Origin: Protopterus annectens
Taxonomy: Eukaryota; Chordata; Ceratodontiformes; Protopteridae
Assembly: GCF_019279795.1 (NCBI RefSeq)
Contig: NC_056729.1
Coordinates: 1,866,656,796 to 1,866,720,795 of the forward strand
DNA length: 64,000 nucleotides
Direction: 5' to 3'
In this document: piece after piece, positions 21,204-30,761 of the stretch
How the letters are laid out: every line of letters begins with the position of its first letter
Numbering within the stretch: the stretch's first letter is position 1
Program-made: the position numbers and the translations under genes
Notes under the pieces: model-generated
Databases searched by the model: none
The model's input: only the letters and a program-made list of their open reading frames with translations
Told to the model about the DNA's origin: nothing

Positions 21204-22031
21204 ATGATTCCTATTATACCTTGCCTACAGTTAGAGTTCCTTTGGTGGGCAAAGGCCTGCCACCAAAATAAGTGGCTGCCATTCACCCTACCCCCTGCCA
21301 CCCAAATCCTAACAACAGACGCATCAGACTATGCATGGGGGGCTCACCTGGCAGGGAAGTGCGTTCAAGGCAAATGGAACCCAAGTCAAATGCACCTGCA
21401 TATCAGTCAAAACGAAATGTTAGCTGTACAGAATGCTTTGACAGCCGTCAAGGGCCACATTCTTCTAGGACAATTAATGGTGAAGACAGACAACACCACT
21501 GTTATGTGGTACATAAACAAGCAGGGGGGGACTCATTCTTGCCCCCTCTGCAGACTAGCCATGGCTCTGTGGAACACAGCCTTGAACAACCAAGTGCATC
21601 TTCAGGCTCAGTTCCTGCCAGGAAAACTAAAAACACTAGCAGACGAACTAAGCAGACATATTATAGACCCCCACGAGTGGGAACTGGAACCAAAGACTTT
21701 CGACATGCTGGTACAAAAATGGCAGAGCCCAGATACAGACCTGTTTGCCTCCCCCCAGAACTACCAATTGGACAAATTCTGCACAAGGACTCCCCACACT
21801 CAGGCTTGGAAAGTGGACGCTCTGTCCTTCAGCTGGAAAAATCTATCAGTCTATGCCTTTCCTCCTCTGCCCCTACTCTCCAAAGTACTACTAAAGATCA
21901 AGCAGGACAAACCAAGGGTGATATTGATTGCTCCAGACTGGCCACGCCAACACTGGTGCCCCCTCTTGCGCAGCTTGGCAATTCTGGCTCCATGGCACCT
22001 GCTTCAGACACCTACCCTATTGTTTCAGTAG
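21204..22031 (+). CDS. DIRS C RNase H and downstream domain
   Basis: This is an open frame of 275 codons. RNase H shows LTTDASDYAWGAHLAG (residues about 36-51), QNEMLAVQNALTA (about 71-83), VKTDNTTVMWYINKQGG (about 93-109) and LADELSRHI (about 148-156): all catalytic acidic positions are present. The downstream conserved block has WQSPDTDLFASPQN (about 171-184), WKVDALSFSWKNLSVYAFPP and VILIAPDWPRQHW. This C-terminal block is present in every DIRS copy here but I do not know its function. It overlaps the recombinase frame. Confidence 0.85.
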   Translation: MIPIIPCLQLEFLWWAKACHQNKWLPFTLPPATQILTTDASDYAWGAHLAGKCVQGKWNPSQMHLHISQNEMLAVQNALTAVKGHILLGQLMVKTDNTTVMWYINKQGGTHSCPLCRLAMALWNTALNNQVHLQAQFLPGKLKTLADELSRHIIDPHEWELEPKTFDMLVQKWQSPDTDLFASPQNYQLDKFCTRTPHTQAWKVDALSFSWKNLSVYAFPPLPLLSKVLLKIKQDKPRVILIAPDWPRQHWCPLLRSLAILAPWHLLQTPTLLFQ

Positions 22032-22744
22032 GAGAGCCAGATTCTGCACCCCCAGCTTCAAACCCTGAACCTTGCAGCCTGGCTAATTACTTAACTTCTC
22101 CTCTATCATCCCTCAGTAAACCAGTGCTAGACGTCATTTTGGAGGCAAGGAGGCCTAGTACCAGAAAGTCTTATAATGAAAAATGGAAAAGATTCTGTAC
22201 CTGGAACCAAACTCTAGGGATGGACACAGCAGCGCCCAGTTTACCTCGGATCCTTCAATACCTAATTGAGATGCTTCACAAGGGCCTTTCTTTTTCCTCC
22301 ATCAAAATTCACGCCTCTGCCATTTCAGCTCATTACAATACAGAACCACCCCTTTTCTCTCACCCACTGCTCAAGCAGTTTCTCAGAGAAGCTAAAAACT
22401 TAAGACCACCCAGGAGAGCCCCAACTCCAGCCTGGGACCTTAACTTTGTATTGGAAAAACTCACTCCCCCTCCTTTTGAGCCAGCTGCAAGTGCAGATTT
22501 AAAATTCCTTTTTTGGAAAACAGCTTTCCTTTTGGCAATCACTTCAGCAAGAAGGGTATCTGAATTACAGGCCTTAATGGCAGTGGAGCCTTTTATCATC
22601 TCCATGTGGACAGGGTATCACTCAGGACCAACCCCTCCTTTATGCCCAAGTTGGTATCCAGTGTGGCACTTAATCAGTCCATTCATTTGCCAACCTTTTT
22701 CCCTAATCCACAGAACAAAGGGGAACGGATACTACACTCCTTAG
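21272..22744 (+). CDS. DIRS C tyrosine recombinase frame, overlapping RNase H
   Basis: A 490-codon frame opens inside the RNase H gene in another frame and runs into the recombinase. The recombinase domain proper starts near 22110 (KPVLDVILEARRPSTRKSY) and includes SARRVSELQALMAVEP (first catalytic Arg) near 22540-22590. A frameshift at about 22600 leads to 22606-22806, then a stop and more sequence to 23133. The first 270 codons have no recognised domain and may be a by-product of the overlap. RT/RNase H and recombinase frames overlap in known DIRS elements. Confidence 0.75.
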   Translation: MAAIHPTPCHPNPNNRRIRLCMGGSPGREVRSRQMEPKSNAPAYQSKRNVSCTECFDSRQGPHSSRTINGEDRQHHCYVVHKQAGGDSFLPPLQTSHGSVEHSLEQPSASSGSVPARKTKNTSRRTKQTYYRPPRVGTGTKDFRHAGTKMAEPRYRPVCLPPELPIGQILHKDSPHSGLESGRSVLQLEKSISLCLSSSAPTLQSTTKDQAGQTKGDIDCSRLATPTLVPPLAQLGNSGSMAPASDTYPIVSVGEPDSAPPASNPEPCSLANYLTSPLSSLSKPVLDVILEARRPSTRKSYNEKWKRFCTWNQTLGMDTAAPSLPRILQYLIEMLHKGLSFSSIKIHASAISAHYNTEPPLFSHPLLKQFLREAKNLRPPRRAPTPAWDLNFVLEKLTPPPFEPAASADLKFLFWKTAFLLAITSARRVSELQALMAVEPFIISMWTGYHSGPTPPLCPSWYPVWHLISPFICQPFSLIHRTKGNGYYTP

Positions 22745-23133
22745 ATGTGCACAGACAGCTTAGATTTTACTTGGACAGGACTAAACCTCACAGGAAATCT
22801 GATTAACTGCTGGTGGCATTTGCTGCAGGGGAAGACGGGAAGGCTATTTCAAAGCAAACCATTTCAAAATGGATAGGCCATTGCATTAATTTCTGCTTTT
22901 AGCACCATGGAAAATTTATCCCTCTGGGGATCAGACGTCACTCCACCAGGGCTGCATCTACCTCTGCAGCCTTTCTCAGAGGCGTCCCTACCAGGGACAT
23001 CCTAGAGACTGTTACCTGGAGTTCTGTACATACCTTCACCAAGCATTATCATTTGCCAATTTTCTCTAAATACAGAGCTGGCTTTGCCACTGCAGTCTTG
23101 CAGGGCCTTATAGCTGCTCCTAATGCTGTCTAA
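22606..23133 (+). pseudogene. DIRS C tyrosine recombinase, C-terminal part
   Basis: After the frameshift it reads DRVSLRTNPSFMPKL, then a TAA near 22803, then GKAISKQTISKWIGH, the HxxR box HSTRAASTSAAF (about 22940-22970), SSVHTFTKHYHL (about 23020-23055), and ends LQGLIAAPNAV-stop at 23131. All four recognised catalytic positions are kept across the breaks. There is one further in-frame stop near 22900 (CF-stop-HHG). Confidence 0.8.
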
Positions 23134-23167
23134 TTCCTCCTCCCATCCTTAGCTTTGGGAATCTACC

Positions 23168-23265
23168 CAAGTGTAATGACTGCAGCAGTGAAACATGAAG
23201 AACATAGTACAGTTGTGTACACTTACCATAAATGTAGATGTTCAAGTGTATTCGCTGTTGCAGTC
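23168..23265 (+). repeat. DIRS C internal complementary region
   Basis: ctgcagcagtgaaacatgaagaac complements the left end (18687-18710) with a few mismatches. gttgtgtacacttaccataaatgtag complements the right end, where the actual terminus has lost about 8 bp (ggtaagtgttgtac instead of ggtaagtgtacacaac). Confidence 0.8.
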
Positions 23266-23419
23266 CTGGTTACCCTCCGTCCAACCCCCTAACTTCTTTT
23301 GGCTATACCTCTACCTTTCTTTACTATGCTTAAAAGCTTTTTGGTGTATTTGCTTTTTTGTTGGAGGTATACCGTTGTATTATATATTTAATTGCTTCCC
23401 ATTAGGGGGGCACCTGACA

Positions 23420-23632
23420 TCTAGGGCAAGAAAAACAGATGTAATGGCATCGGTTGCTTGTTTTATACCCCTAATGACCTGACGCCATGGAAGAAGTGAC
23501 AGCAACTGACGCAGGACCCAAGACTTTGTTAATCAGGCAGACTGAGGGCCACCTGCAAGCAGATTACCCAAATGTAATGACTGCAACAGTGAATACACTT
23601 GGACATCTACATTTATGGTAAGTGTTGTACTT
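23420..23632 (+). repeat. DIRS C right inverted terminal repeat
   Basis: It is complementary to 18684-18870, with the extended end gaatacacttggacatctacatttatgg. Z recombinase sequence resumes after it. Confidence 0.75.
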
Positions 23633-24620
23633 TCTGCAGACAGCCAGCAAACCTAAATATTAGAATATCTCACTTATCTAAATGGAAGAGGTTTTCCTTC
23701 TAGTGTCTTTCACACAACCTAGACCCACGGACTTTGGATGGCCCTCTGGTTCTCTTCTGTTTGTATACATTGCTAAATGCTGGGTTGGGTCACTCATCTG
23801 TAAAGGCCCATTTATCAGTCATTTCTCTCTGACTGCCTTTGACCTCTAGATTAGAGGTTAAACTTTTCCTCAAAGGTGTTCTTCACATTAGACCTCACAG
23901 GAAGCCTGTCCCTCCTCCTCCTTGGAATCTCAGTTTTGTTCTGGAAAAACTGACTGTGGTTTCTTTGGAACCTGTGGCCACAGCTTCCCTGCAACACTGT
24001 ACTTGGAAGACTTTTCTGTTACTAGCTTTGACTTCACCAATACGGGTGTCTGAACTACAAGCCTTAATGGCTTCTCCCCCTTTCTGAATTTTCATAAGGA
24101 CATAGTCCATTTGCGTACTAACCCTCCTTTTATTCCCAAGGTTGTGAATGGGTTGTCACTTAATAATCCATTCATTTGCCCACCTTTTTTTCCCTTCTCC
24201 ACAATCTTCTAGTAAGAGGGTCTTACACATCGTGGATGTGCATAGATAACTCAGATTTTATTTGAATAAGACTAAGACTATCAGGAAATGTGATCAGCTT
24301 TTTGTTTCTTTTTATCCCAGGGCTCTGGGACTGCCTGTTTTCAAGCAGACTATTTCCTCTTGGATTTCTAAGGCTATTTATTTTTATGTTTTTCTTGCTA
24401 AGAACTTCTCTTTCTCTGTTAAGGCTCATTGTACTAGAGCTGTAGCTTTTTCTGGTTCTTTCTTCAAGGTTTTGGATACTAATTCCATTCTAAAAGCAGC
24501 TACCTGCACATCCGTTCATACATTCACCAAACATTACAAGTTGGATGGCATTTCCAGATCCAGAGCTGGCTTTGCTAGAGCCATTCATCATGGCTTTCTA
24601 GAAAGCGCCTCTGTTCCTTC
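23633..24620 (+). pseudogene. DIRS Z tyrosine recombinase
   Basis: It resumes after copy C with an N-terminal core-binding stretch (ISHLSKWKRFSF near 23665-23700, equivalent to YAEKWKRFCAW of A). The open frame 23839-24087 then has PPPWNLSFVLEKLT and SPIRVSELQALM (first catalytic Arg kept). After shifts the frame 24262-24699 has CDQLFVSF, AHCTRAVAFSGSF (HxxR kept) and SVHTFTKHYKLDG (His and Tyr kept). Several stops (for example after ASPPF) make it dead. The 5' part of the gene is presumably lost or lies in degraded sequence before copy C. Confidence 0.78.
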
Positions 24621-24659
24621 CTCCTCCCAAATTTCTTCATCAGCTTTAGTACTCTCCCT

Positions 24660-24764
24660 CATGTTAAGAATACCGCAACATATGAATAGAAGGGAATAGA
24701 ACAGTTGTATAAAATCTTGCCATAACCATAGATGTCCTTCTGTTCTGTGTTGCAGTATTCTAGC
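24660..24764 (+). repeat. DIRS Z internal complementary region
   Basis: It has the two-part pattern of the other copies: gcaacatatgaatagaaggg then acagttgtataaaatcttgccataaccatagatgtccttctg. The second half is the complement of the right end at about 24985-25035. Confidence 0.7.
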
Positions 24765-24829
24765 CCTTTCCCCTTCCCCCTTGTGCATGGTTACCTCCTT
24801 GTGTTCCTTGGACTGGCATTCCTTCTGTG

Positions 24830-25040
24830 GCATTCAGTTCTGATGATGGTACGTGCAGACGTCGATTTTATGGTCTGCATACATTAGGGGCATATGTGTG
24901 ATGTCCCACGTACCTGCAGTAGAACGACTTTTGTATACTAGCCAGATGTCTGGTCTCCCTTGCAGGGAATGTCTCATGTTAAGAATACTGCAATACGGAA
25001 GAGAAGGACATCTATGGTTGTGGTAAAATGTTACACAACT
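24830..25040 (+). repeat. DIRS Z right inverted terminal repeat
   Basis: This is the reverse complement of 3071-3290 with substitutions: gtatactagccagatgtctgg pairs with ccgatggctggccaggatac near 3137-3160. It ends near ggtaaaatgttacacaact. Confidence 0.68.
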
Positions 25041-25431
25041 ATTCTATTTTTTAGTGGGTCACTGTTACAGAAGCCTTCTTTTCTTGCTTGTGTTCATTCT
25101 GTGTTGCCAGAGTGGGCGTTCTCACCCTTTCTCTACAAAATTTATTGTTGGCTTTGTTTCATAACATTAATTTTTCAAGGCTTTTGCCTCTCTCCTAGGC
25201 AAAAAAATGCTCAAAAAAACCCAGATGCTGCAGCAGTGACCATTAGAACATGTAGTGTCATGGTAGGTTTACTTGCATAACTGTACTTTATCAGGCATTA
25301 TTTCTGATGCCCTACTGATCTACTGATTATCCTTTTTAAGCAGCAGCTTCTGCTCTAGACCAAGTAAAAAATGAGACCAGAGCTGGTCCTTCTCCTAATA
25401 CTTCCATATCCCTCTCTGTCTGCCTATACGG
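25041..25431. other. Unassigned sequence
   Basis: No convincing coding frame, repeat or element end was recognised between the Z right repeat and the 66-bp array. The short open frames show no known motif. Confidence 0.4.
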
Positions 25432-26150
25432 TGTCAATCCCTTTCAGGAAAGGCACTCTCCAACCTGCATTACAAACGTCTGCTTGGTCTCACTGTATTA
25501 CAATCCCTTTCAGGAAAGGCACTCTCCAACCTGCATTACAAACGTCTGCTTGGTCTCACTGTATTACAATCCCTTTAAGGAAAGGCACTCTCCAACATGC
25601 ATTACAAACGCCTGCTTGGTCTCACTGTATTACAATCCCTTTAAGGAAAGGCACTCTCCAACCTGCATTACAAACGTCTGCTTGGTCTCACTGTATTACA
25701 ATCCCTTTAAGGAAAGGCACTCTCCAGCCTGCATTACAAACGTCTGCTTGGTCTCACTGTATTACAATCCCTTTCAGGAAAGGCACTCCAACCTGCATTA
25801 CAAATGTCTGCTTGGTCTCACTGTATTACAATCCCTTTCAGGAAAGGCACTCTCCAACCTGCATTACAAACGTCTGCTTGGTCTCACTGTATTACAATCC
25901 CTTTCAGGAAAGGCACTCTCCAACCTGCATTACAAACGTCTGCTTGGTCTCACTGTATTACAATCCCTTTCAGGAAAGGCACTCTCCAACCTGCATTACA
26001 AATGTCTGCTTGGTCTCACTGTATTACAATCCCTTTCAGGAAAGGCACTCTCCAACCTGCATTACAAACGTCTGCTTGGTCTCACTGTATTACAATCCCT
26101 TTCAGGAAAGGCACTCTCCAACCTGCATTACAAACGTCTGCTTGGTCTAT
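25432..26150. repeat. Minisatellite, 66-bp unit, about 11 copies
   Basis: The unit begins caatccctttcaggaaaggc and ends with cttggtctcactgtatta. Copies differ by single bases (cag/aag in ttcagg/ttaagg) and one copy has lost 2 bp (cactccaacc near 25785). Because 66 is divisible by three, all forward frames stay open and give artificial repeat proteins of up to 269 residues. No homology to the neighbouring elements was noticed. Confidence 0.95.
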
Positions 26151-26668
26151 CTCATTGTATTGCTTTCCCTCCCCAGTTAATTTCTCTGACTACCTTGGCT
26201 CCTTTACATCTCCAGTATGCTCCTGCCCATCTTGCCTAATTTTCTCGGCCGAACTTGCAGTTATTTATAGGATTAATATTTTTCCATTCCTGTGTTGGCT
26301 TAGTTCTTAAAATGTTTTTTGCTACTTTATACATGTAATTTATAGTTAACATCTCTTTTGTACAGCATGACAGGAATGGACCCCATTCCTATGTTAAGGT
26401 ACAGTTGGTGTTCATAAAATTAGTACTGTTTCACTCTTTGCTGTTAACCAAGTGCTCTTCTCACTGCCCACAATGTGCTTAAAATCGCCTCCTCCTGTAA
26501 TTCGTACAGGGTTGCATGTGTTGGTAGCATATCTATGTATGACTGTAATTTATTTTTATTAGACCCATTTCTCTTACTGCTGTTGGATTTATTTGGGTAT
26601 CTTCCATACTGCTTTAATTTCTGCCTGCAAGTTCTGATATTTTAGGACTTTGTGTTTCTCTGTGCGTA
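26151..26668. other. Unassigned sequence between two minisatellites
   Basis: No supported feature. A weak endonuclease-like reading on the minus strand at about 26480-26620 was considered and not accepted. Confidence 0.4.
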
Positions 26669-27845
26669 AGACACTGTAATCAGTGGGTGTAGCAGGTTTA
26701 GTTACCAGTTCTACTTTTGCCTGGTTTTTCAGACACTGTAATCAGTGGGTGTAGCAGGTTTAGTTACCAGTTCTACTTTTGCCTGTTTTTTCAGACACTG
26801 TAATCAGTGGGTGTAGCAGGTTTAGTTACCAGTTCTACTTTTGCCTGGTTTTTCATGGACTGTAATCAGTGGGTGTAGCAGGTTTAGTTACCAGTTCTAC
26901 TTTTGCCTGTTTTTTCAGACACTGTAATCAGTGGGTGTAGCAGGTTTAGTTATCAGTTCTACTTTTGCCTGGTTTTTCAGACACTGTAATCAGTGGGTGT
27001 AGCAGGTTTAGTTACCAGTTCTACTTTTGCCTGGTTTTTCAGACACTGTAATCAGTGGGTGTAGCAGGTTTAGTTACCAGTTCTACTTTTGCCTGGTTTT
27101 TCAGACACTGTAATCAGTGGGTGTAGCAGGTTTAGTTACCAGTTCTACTTTTGCCTGTTTTTTCAGACACTGTAATCAGTGAGTGTAGCAGGTTTAGTTA
27201 CCAGTTCTACTTTTGCCTGTTTTTTCAGACACTGTAATCAGTGGGTGTAGCAGGTTTAGTTACCAGTTCTACTTTTGCCTGTTTTTTCAGACACTGTAAT
27301 CAGTGGGTGTAGCAGGTTTAGTTACCAGTTCTACTTTTGCCTGTTTTTTCAGACACTGTAATCAGTGGGTGTAGCAGGTTTAGTTACCAGCTCTACTTTT
27401 GCCTGGTTTTTCAGGCACTGTAATCAGTGAGTGTAGCAGTTTTAGTTACCAGTTCTACTTTTGCCTGTTTTTCAGACACTGTAATCAGTGGGTGTAGCAG
27501 GTTTAGTTACCAGTTCTACTTTTGCCTGGTTTTTCAGACACTGTAATCAGTGGGTGTAGCAGGTTTAGTTACCAGTTCTACTTTTGCCTGGTTTTTCAGA
27601 CACTGTAATCAGTGGGTGTAGCAGGTTTAGTTACCAGTTCTACTTTTGCCTGTTTTTTCAGACACTGTAATCAGTGGGTGTAGCAGGTTTAGTTACCAGT
27701 TCTACTTTTGCCTGGTTTTTCAGACAATGTAATCAGTGGGTGTAGCAGTTTTAGTTACCAGTTCTACTTTTGCCTGTTTTTTCAGACACTGTAATCAGTG
27801 GGTGTAGCAGTTTTAGTTACCAGTTCTACTTTTGCCTGTTTTTCA
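26669..27845. repeat. Minisatellite, 62-bp unit, about 19 copies
   Basis: The unit runs gacactgtaatcagtgggtg ... ttttgcctggttttttca. Variants alternate between cctggttttt and cctgtttttt, and some copies have gcagttttag instead of gcaggtttag, which suggests higher-order variant patterns. The length per copy is almost constant. No coding potential. Confidence 0.95.
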
Positions 27846-27889
27846 TGGATTACTGTATCTGATTTTCTTGCATCTGTTCTTTGAACTCT

Positions 27890-28557
27890 TGGTAATGAGT
27901 GATCCCAGGTCCAAGGAAATCATTTTTCCACTGTGTTTGGCATTCATCAGAGCTATCATTGAGTTCATTGTCCCCTTTGGTATGTACCTAGCCAGGCATA
28001 TCCAACAACTGGAACATCCACAGGCCATAAGTAACATGTCTTATGCAGACCACCTCAAGGCTCTATCCCTGGATTCTGTCTCCTACAGGCTGTTGAGAGA
28101 TCTATGCCTGGAATACAGGCCATTGTCAGACCCCATGTGATGGACCTCCTTCATATCTTCCAAACAGCAGCACCAGAATTACCCATTCTAAAGACTTAAA
28201 ACTGTGATATAAATAGGACCTGCTGGAGAGACAGGTATGCATACCAGATACTACCTATTCTGGAGCAGGCTCCCCATCCATGTCAAGCAGAGTTCCTCCC
28301 TAACCCAATTCAGGTGTAACCTGGACAGTTGGATGGGGAACAGGAAAGTCATCCCTGATTAGGCACATATGTCTCTAGTGGACACAGCCTATAAATGGTT
28401 CATCTTACAGGCCCCTGTTTGTAAATGTTTAATCTCCCAAGCCCCTGCTTACATTTATCACAAGTACTAGAACTTGTCAGAGATTTTGGATGCATGGCTA
28501 GGCTCTAAAAGGCCGTTGTGGTTGTTAACCTAGTAAACACCTATGAACCCATAGTCC
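27890..28557 (+). mobile_element. LINE F1 3' end (copy F1-c)
   Basis: The open frame reads FIRAIIEFIVPFGMYLARHI then QLEHPQAISNM and SVSYRLLRDLCLEYRP, matching the RT C-terminal region at 44756-45202 (YLSKHLHQLERPQKYL) and 54563-55030. A stop follows at 28138, then degraded sequence with NRTCWRDRY. The 3' tail near 28495-28545 (atggctaggctctaaaaggcc ... taacctagtaaacacctatg) is that of F1. It is 5'-truncated and inactive. Confidence 0.8.
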
Positions 28558-30000
28558 CATGTACACTCTTCATCACTCTCTAATGCTTTGTGGTTCCAGT
28601 GCTTCACAGCTACTTCTACATTGTAGTATTTGCACAATCCCTAATGCAACACTCTTGCTACATTATTGTGCCACTCAGTATGTAGGCCCTCTGCCATGTG
28701 TTTATCACAACCAGCAACAAGATATGCAACTGTTTTCACTTCTTTTTTTCACACCCTGCATTTGTCTGTCTCGTCCACATTTTCAATGGATTTTGTAAAC
28801 CAGTGTGTAGAAATCCACATTCCTGGCCTGCCATTATTAACCTTTCATCTTTTGGTTTCAGATTACCTCTCCTTAACCATTCCTTTCTCAAGTTTTGGTG
28901 AACATGAAGTTGTTCCAGAAGATCTATGTACTCGCAGATATATGGATTTTCTAATTTTATTTCCCTCTCATCTGATCCTTCACCTTATATTTCTTCTGTT
29001 TTTTCACACACTCATTTACTGTCTTGAGTTTTGTTTACTTCTGGTTTGATTTCCATTCCCACTTGACACCAGAATTCTTCTGCTAAACTAAGTGAAGAGA
29101 TCACCTTCAACTTATGTTTTAAAATGTTCACTATGCTTGGATCTGATGAGGTCAGCGGATACGTATGCAGTCCCTCTATCACTTTTGAAGAGGCCTTTAC
29201 CTACTTCAGAGTGAGAAATATATAATCTTGATATACACTATTTTCATATATTATTTGATAAACATTAAGCATTTTCATGTTTTCATGTCTAATCCAGCAG
29301 TTTTGGGGGCCAGTCGATCACCCCCAAAAGTTTAGGTTTTTAATGTCAGTTTTAGTCTTCTGAAGTGTTCCTTACTGAACTTTATTTGAATTTGTTCATG
29401 TTTTACAGTCGATCTTCCATCTATTCCCATACATTTCTACACCGCCTCCTGCGCACTTTCCTTTATAGTAAGTTCCTGTCCAAGGTTGATATTTTCTTGG
29501 TACTGTAGTTTTCCTGTTTTAAATGGTGCTTTTGTACATTTATCAAGACCAAATGTCATTCTTATATCAGCTGAAAAAGTTTCAACCATTTGTAGTTGCA
29601 CTTTCATCTCCTCAACTGATGATCTGTACAGTTGTAAGTCATTCACAAAAAGTAGATGAGAAATCCTTAAACAATGTGTTCTGTGAGCCAAGTTGCAATC
29701 ATAGCCTAATCTGTTACATAAACAGCTTAATGGGTTAAGAGCAAGAGAAAACAGCAGTGATGACAATCACCCTGGAATATCCCCCTTTGAAATTTTTGTC
29801 CATGGGATGATAATTTGCCCTTTGTCATGGTACATCTGCTAAATGGTTTGCCACTGTTTCATGTTCACTAGAATGACATTGTTCAATGTAGGGTGCATCT
29901 CATGTATCATTCTGTAAGCATTCCTTTATCTGTGAATGTGGGGTGCTGTTAAGTGTTTTTTTAATCCATCCATGCCATACTTAAATTATTCACTTTTTAC
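28558..30000 (-). mobile_element. LINE F3, R2/R4-like, RT and C-terminal part (degraded)
   Basis: On the minus strand the order is RT then C-terminal domain. RT: near 29780-29800 the reading SKGDIPG-stop-LSSLLFSLALNPLS resembles the GxxQGDSLSPLLF motif. HLLFVNDLQLYRSS (29620-29665) matches the catalytic x-x-DD block with Asn for the first Asp, followed by FSADIRMTFGLDKCTKAPF. Thumb remnants (HFRRLKLTLKT, SEVGKGLFKSDRGTAYVSA) lie at 29180-29390. C-terminal: EYIDLLEQLHVHQNL, RKEWLRRGNLKP (28860-28935) and LVAGCDKHMAEGLHTE near 28680-28720. Similar proteins are LINEs of the R2/R4 group that use a restriction-like endonuclease; that domain itself is truncated here by F1-c. Confidence 0.6.
29301..29329. 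repeat. Perfect 9-bp hairpin
   Basis: ttttggggg and cccccaaaa are separated by 11 bases. It lies inside the degraded F3 LINE. Possibly chance; no known terminator or element end matches. Confidence 0.6.
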
Positions 30001-30159
30001 AATTCTCTACTTTGGCTTTATTTAGCAACAAATGTTCCTTAGTTCAATATGACTTTCTTTTGTTACCTTTTTGTTCTGTTGCAATAACTGCGTTTTTTCT
30101 AAATGCCTATAAACTCCGTCTCTATCACTTCCACTAGACAGTTTGCATGTTTTCAGAAG

Positions 30160-30290
30160 GCAGAATTATTGGTCTGTAGATGTCTTTCCATATCACTGTC
30201 GCAGCTTTCTTGACATAAGGGCTTTCCTGCCAAGGATAGCCCAAAGTCTGACCAGTATACCAAAACCTTTAGGTCTTAGTCACCATACAT
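30160..30290 (+). repeat. Relic of a DIRS terminal repeat (Z-like)
   Basis: The sequence ggtctgtagatgtctttcc ... catataagggctttcctgccaaggatag ... agtctgaccagtataccaaaac follows the Z left repeat at 3068-3170 in order (gtagatgtccttctc, cttaacatgagggaatcctgccaagggtgacc, ggatacaaaagtc). No gag follows; the F2 LINE 3' end starts directly after. It may be a truncated or solo terminus. Confidence 0.55.
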
Positions 30291-30761
30291 ATTTATTTTA
30301 TTTATTTATTTGCAGTTGTTTTACCAGGATAGTCCATTGGGCCTAGAAGAACCCGTTTTCAATGGAGTCCTGGGGAGAAACGCTCCAAAAACAAAACAAT
30401 AATTACAACAAAATTACAATAAGTACAAAAGTATTAGCATGAAATTGCATTTAAACATACAATATCTAAAGGAAAAGTGACAATCAAAGTGTAGGTTATA
30501 TTAGTTGCAGATAAAATATTTCATTTACAGAGACAACTTCAGAGATAAAAAGTATCAGCATTGTAAATCAAGAGTAGGTTGTTTATGCATGGATCGGTTC
30601 CTGCTAAAACCATGTATGGAATCAGAGAAGACTGAGATGGAAGGGGGGAGAGGAGGTTAAGAGGGGTGGGGGCAGGAGCATTCCCACTCAGAAATTAGGT
30701 GCGAGTGGAGTGAGTTTTTGAAGGAAGAGAGATTTGTACGTTTGGATGGAGGTAGTTAGTT

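Larger units (their letters stand above)
18684..23632 (+). mobile_element. DIRS copy C (nested in Z recombinase)
   Basis: It is the same family as A: the left repeat begins atgttctttgtgtttcactgttgcag, and the right end is complementary. Length is about 4.95 kb against 5.4 kb for A, mainly because about 600 bp of the gag N-terminus is missing. RT, RNase H and recombinase are well preserved with long frames. The internal complementary region is at 23168-23265. It interrupts Z near the start of the Z recombinase. Confidence 0.87.
3045..25040 (+). mobile_element. DIRS Z: host element split by three nested DIRS copies
   Basis: Pieces of one DIRS element occur in the correct order and strand: left repeat 3071-3380, gag 3385-3500, 3765-4527 and 9910-10687, RT 16751-17800, RNase H 17860-18684, recombinase 23633-24620, internal complementary region 24660-24764 and right repeat 24830-25040. 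The gaps are filled exactly by A, B and C and by a LINE F1 fragment. The two outer repeats match as reverse complements, for example gtagatgtccttctc at 3071 against gagaaggacatctatg near 25000. With insertions removed the element would be about 5 to 6 kb, normal for DIRS. All reading frames carry stops. Confidence 0.82.

Noticed and set aside
25371..26310. Three long overlapping frames (up to 269 codons) giving repeat proteins
   Set aside because: They are a by-product of the 66-bp minisatellite, whose length is a multiple of three; all forward frames stay open and the repeats show no codon-level constraint.
26480..26640. Endonuclease-like reading on the minus strand (GGGDFKHIVG)
   Set aside because: A single short match with no second motif in the correct place; too weak to call a LINE.
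28559..29049. Plus-strand frames of 79 and 127 codons
   Set aside because: They are antisense to the degraded F3 LINE, whose minus-strand motifs explain the region.
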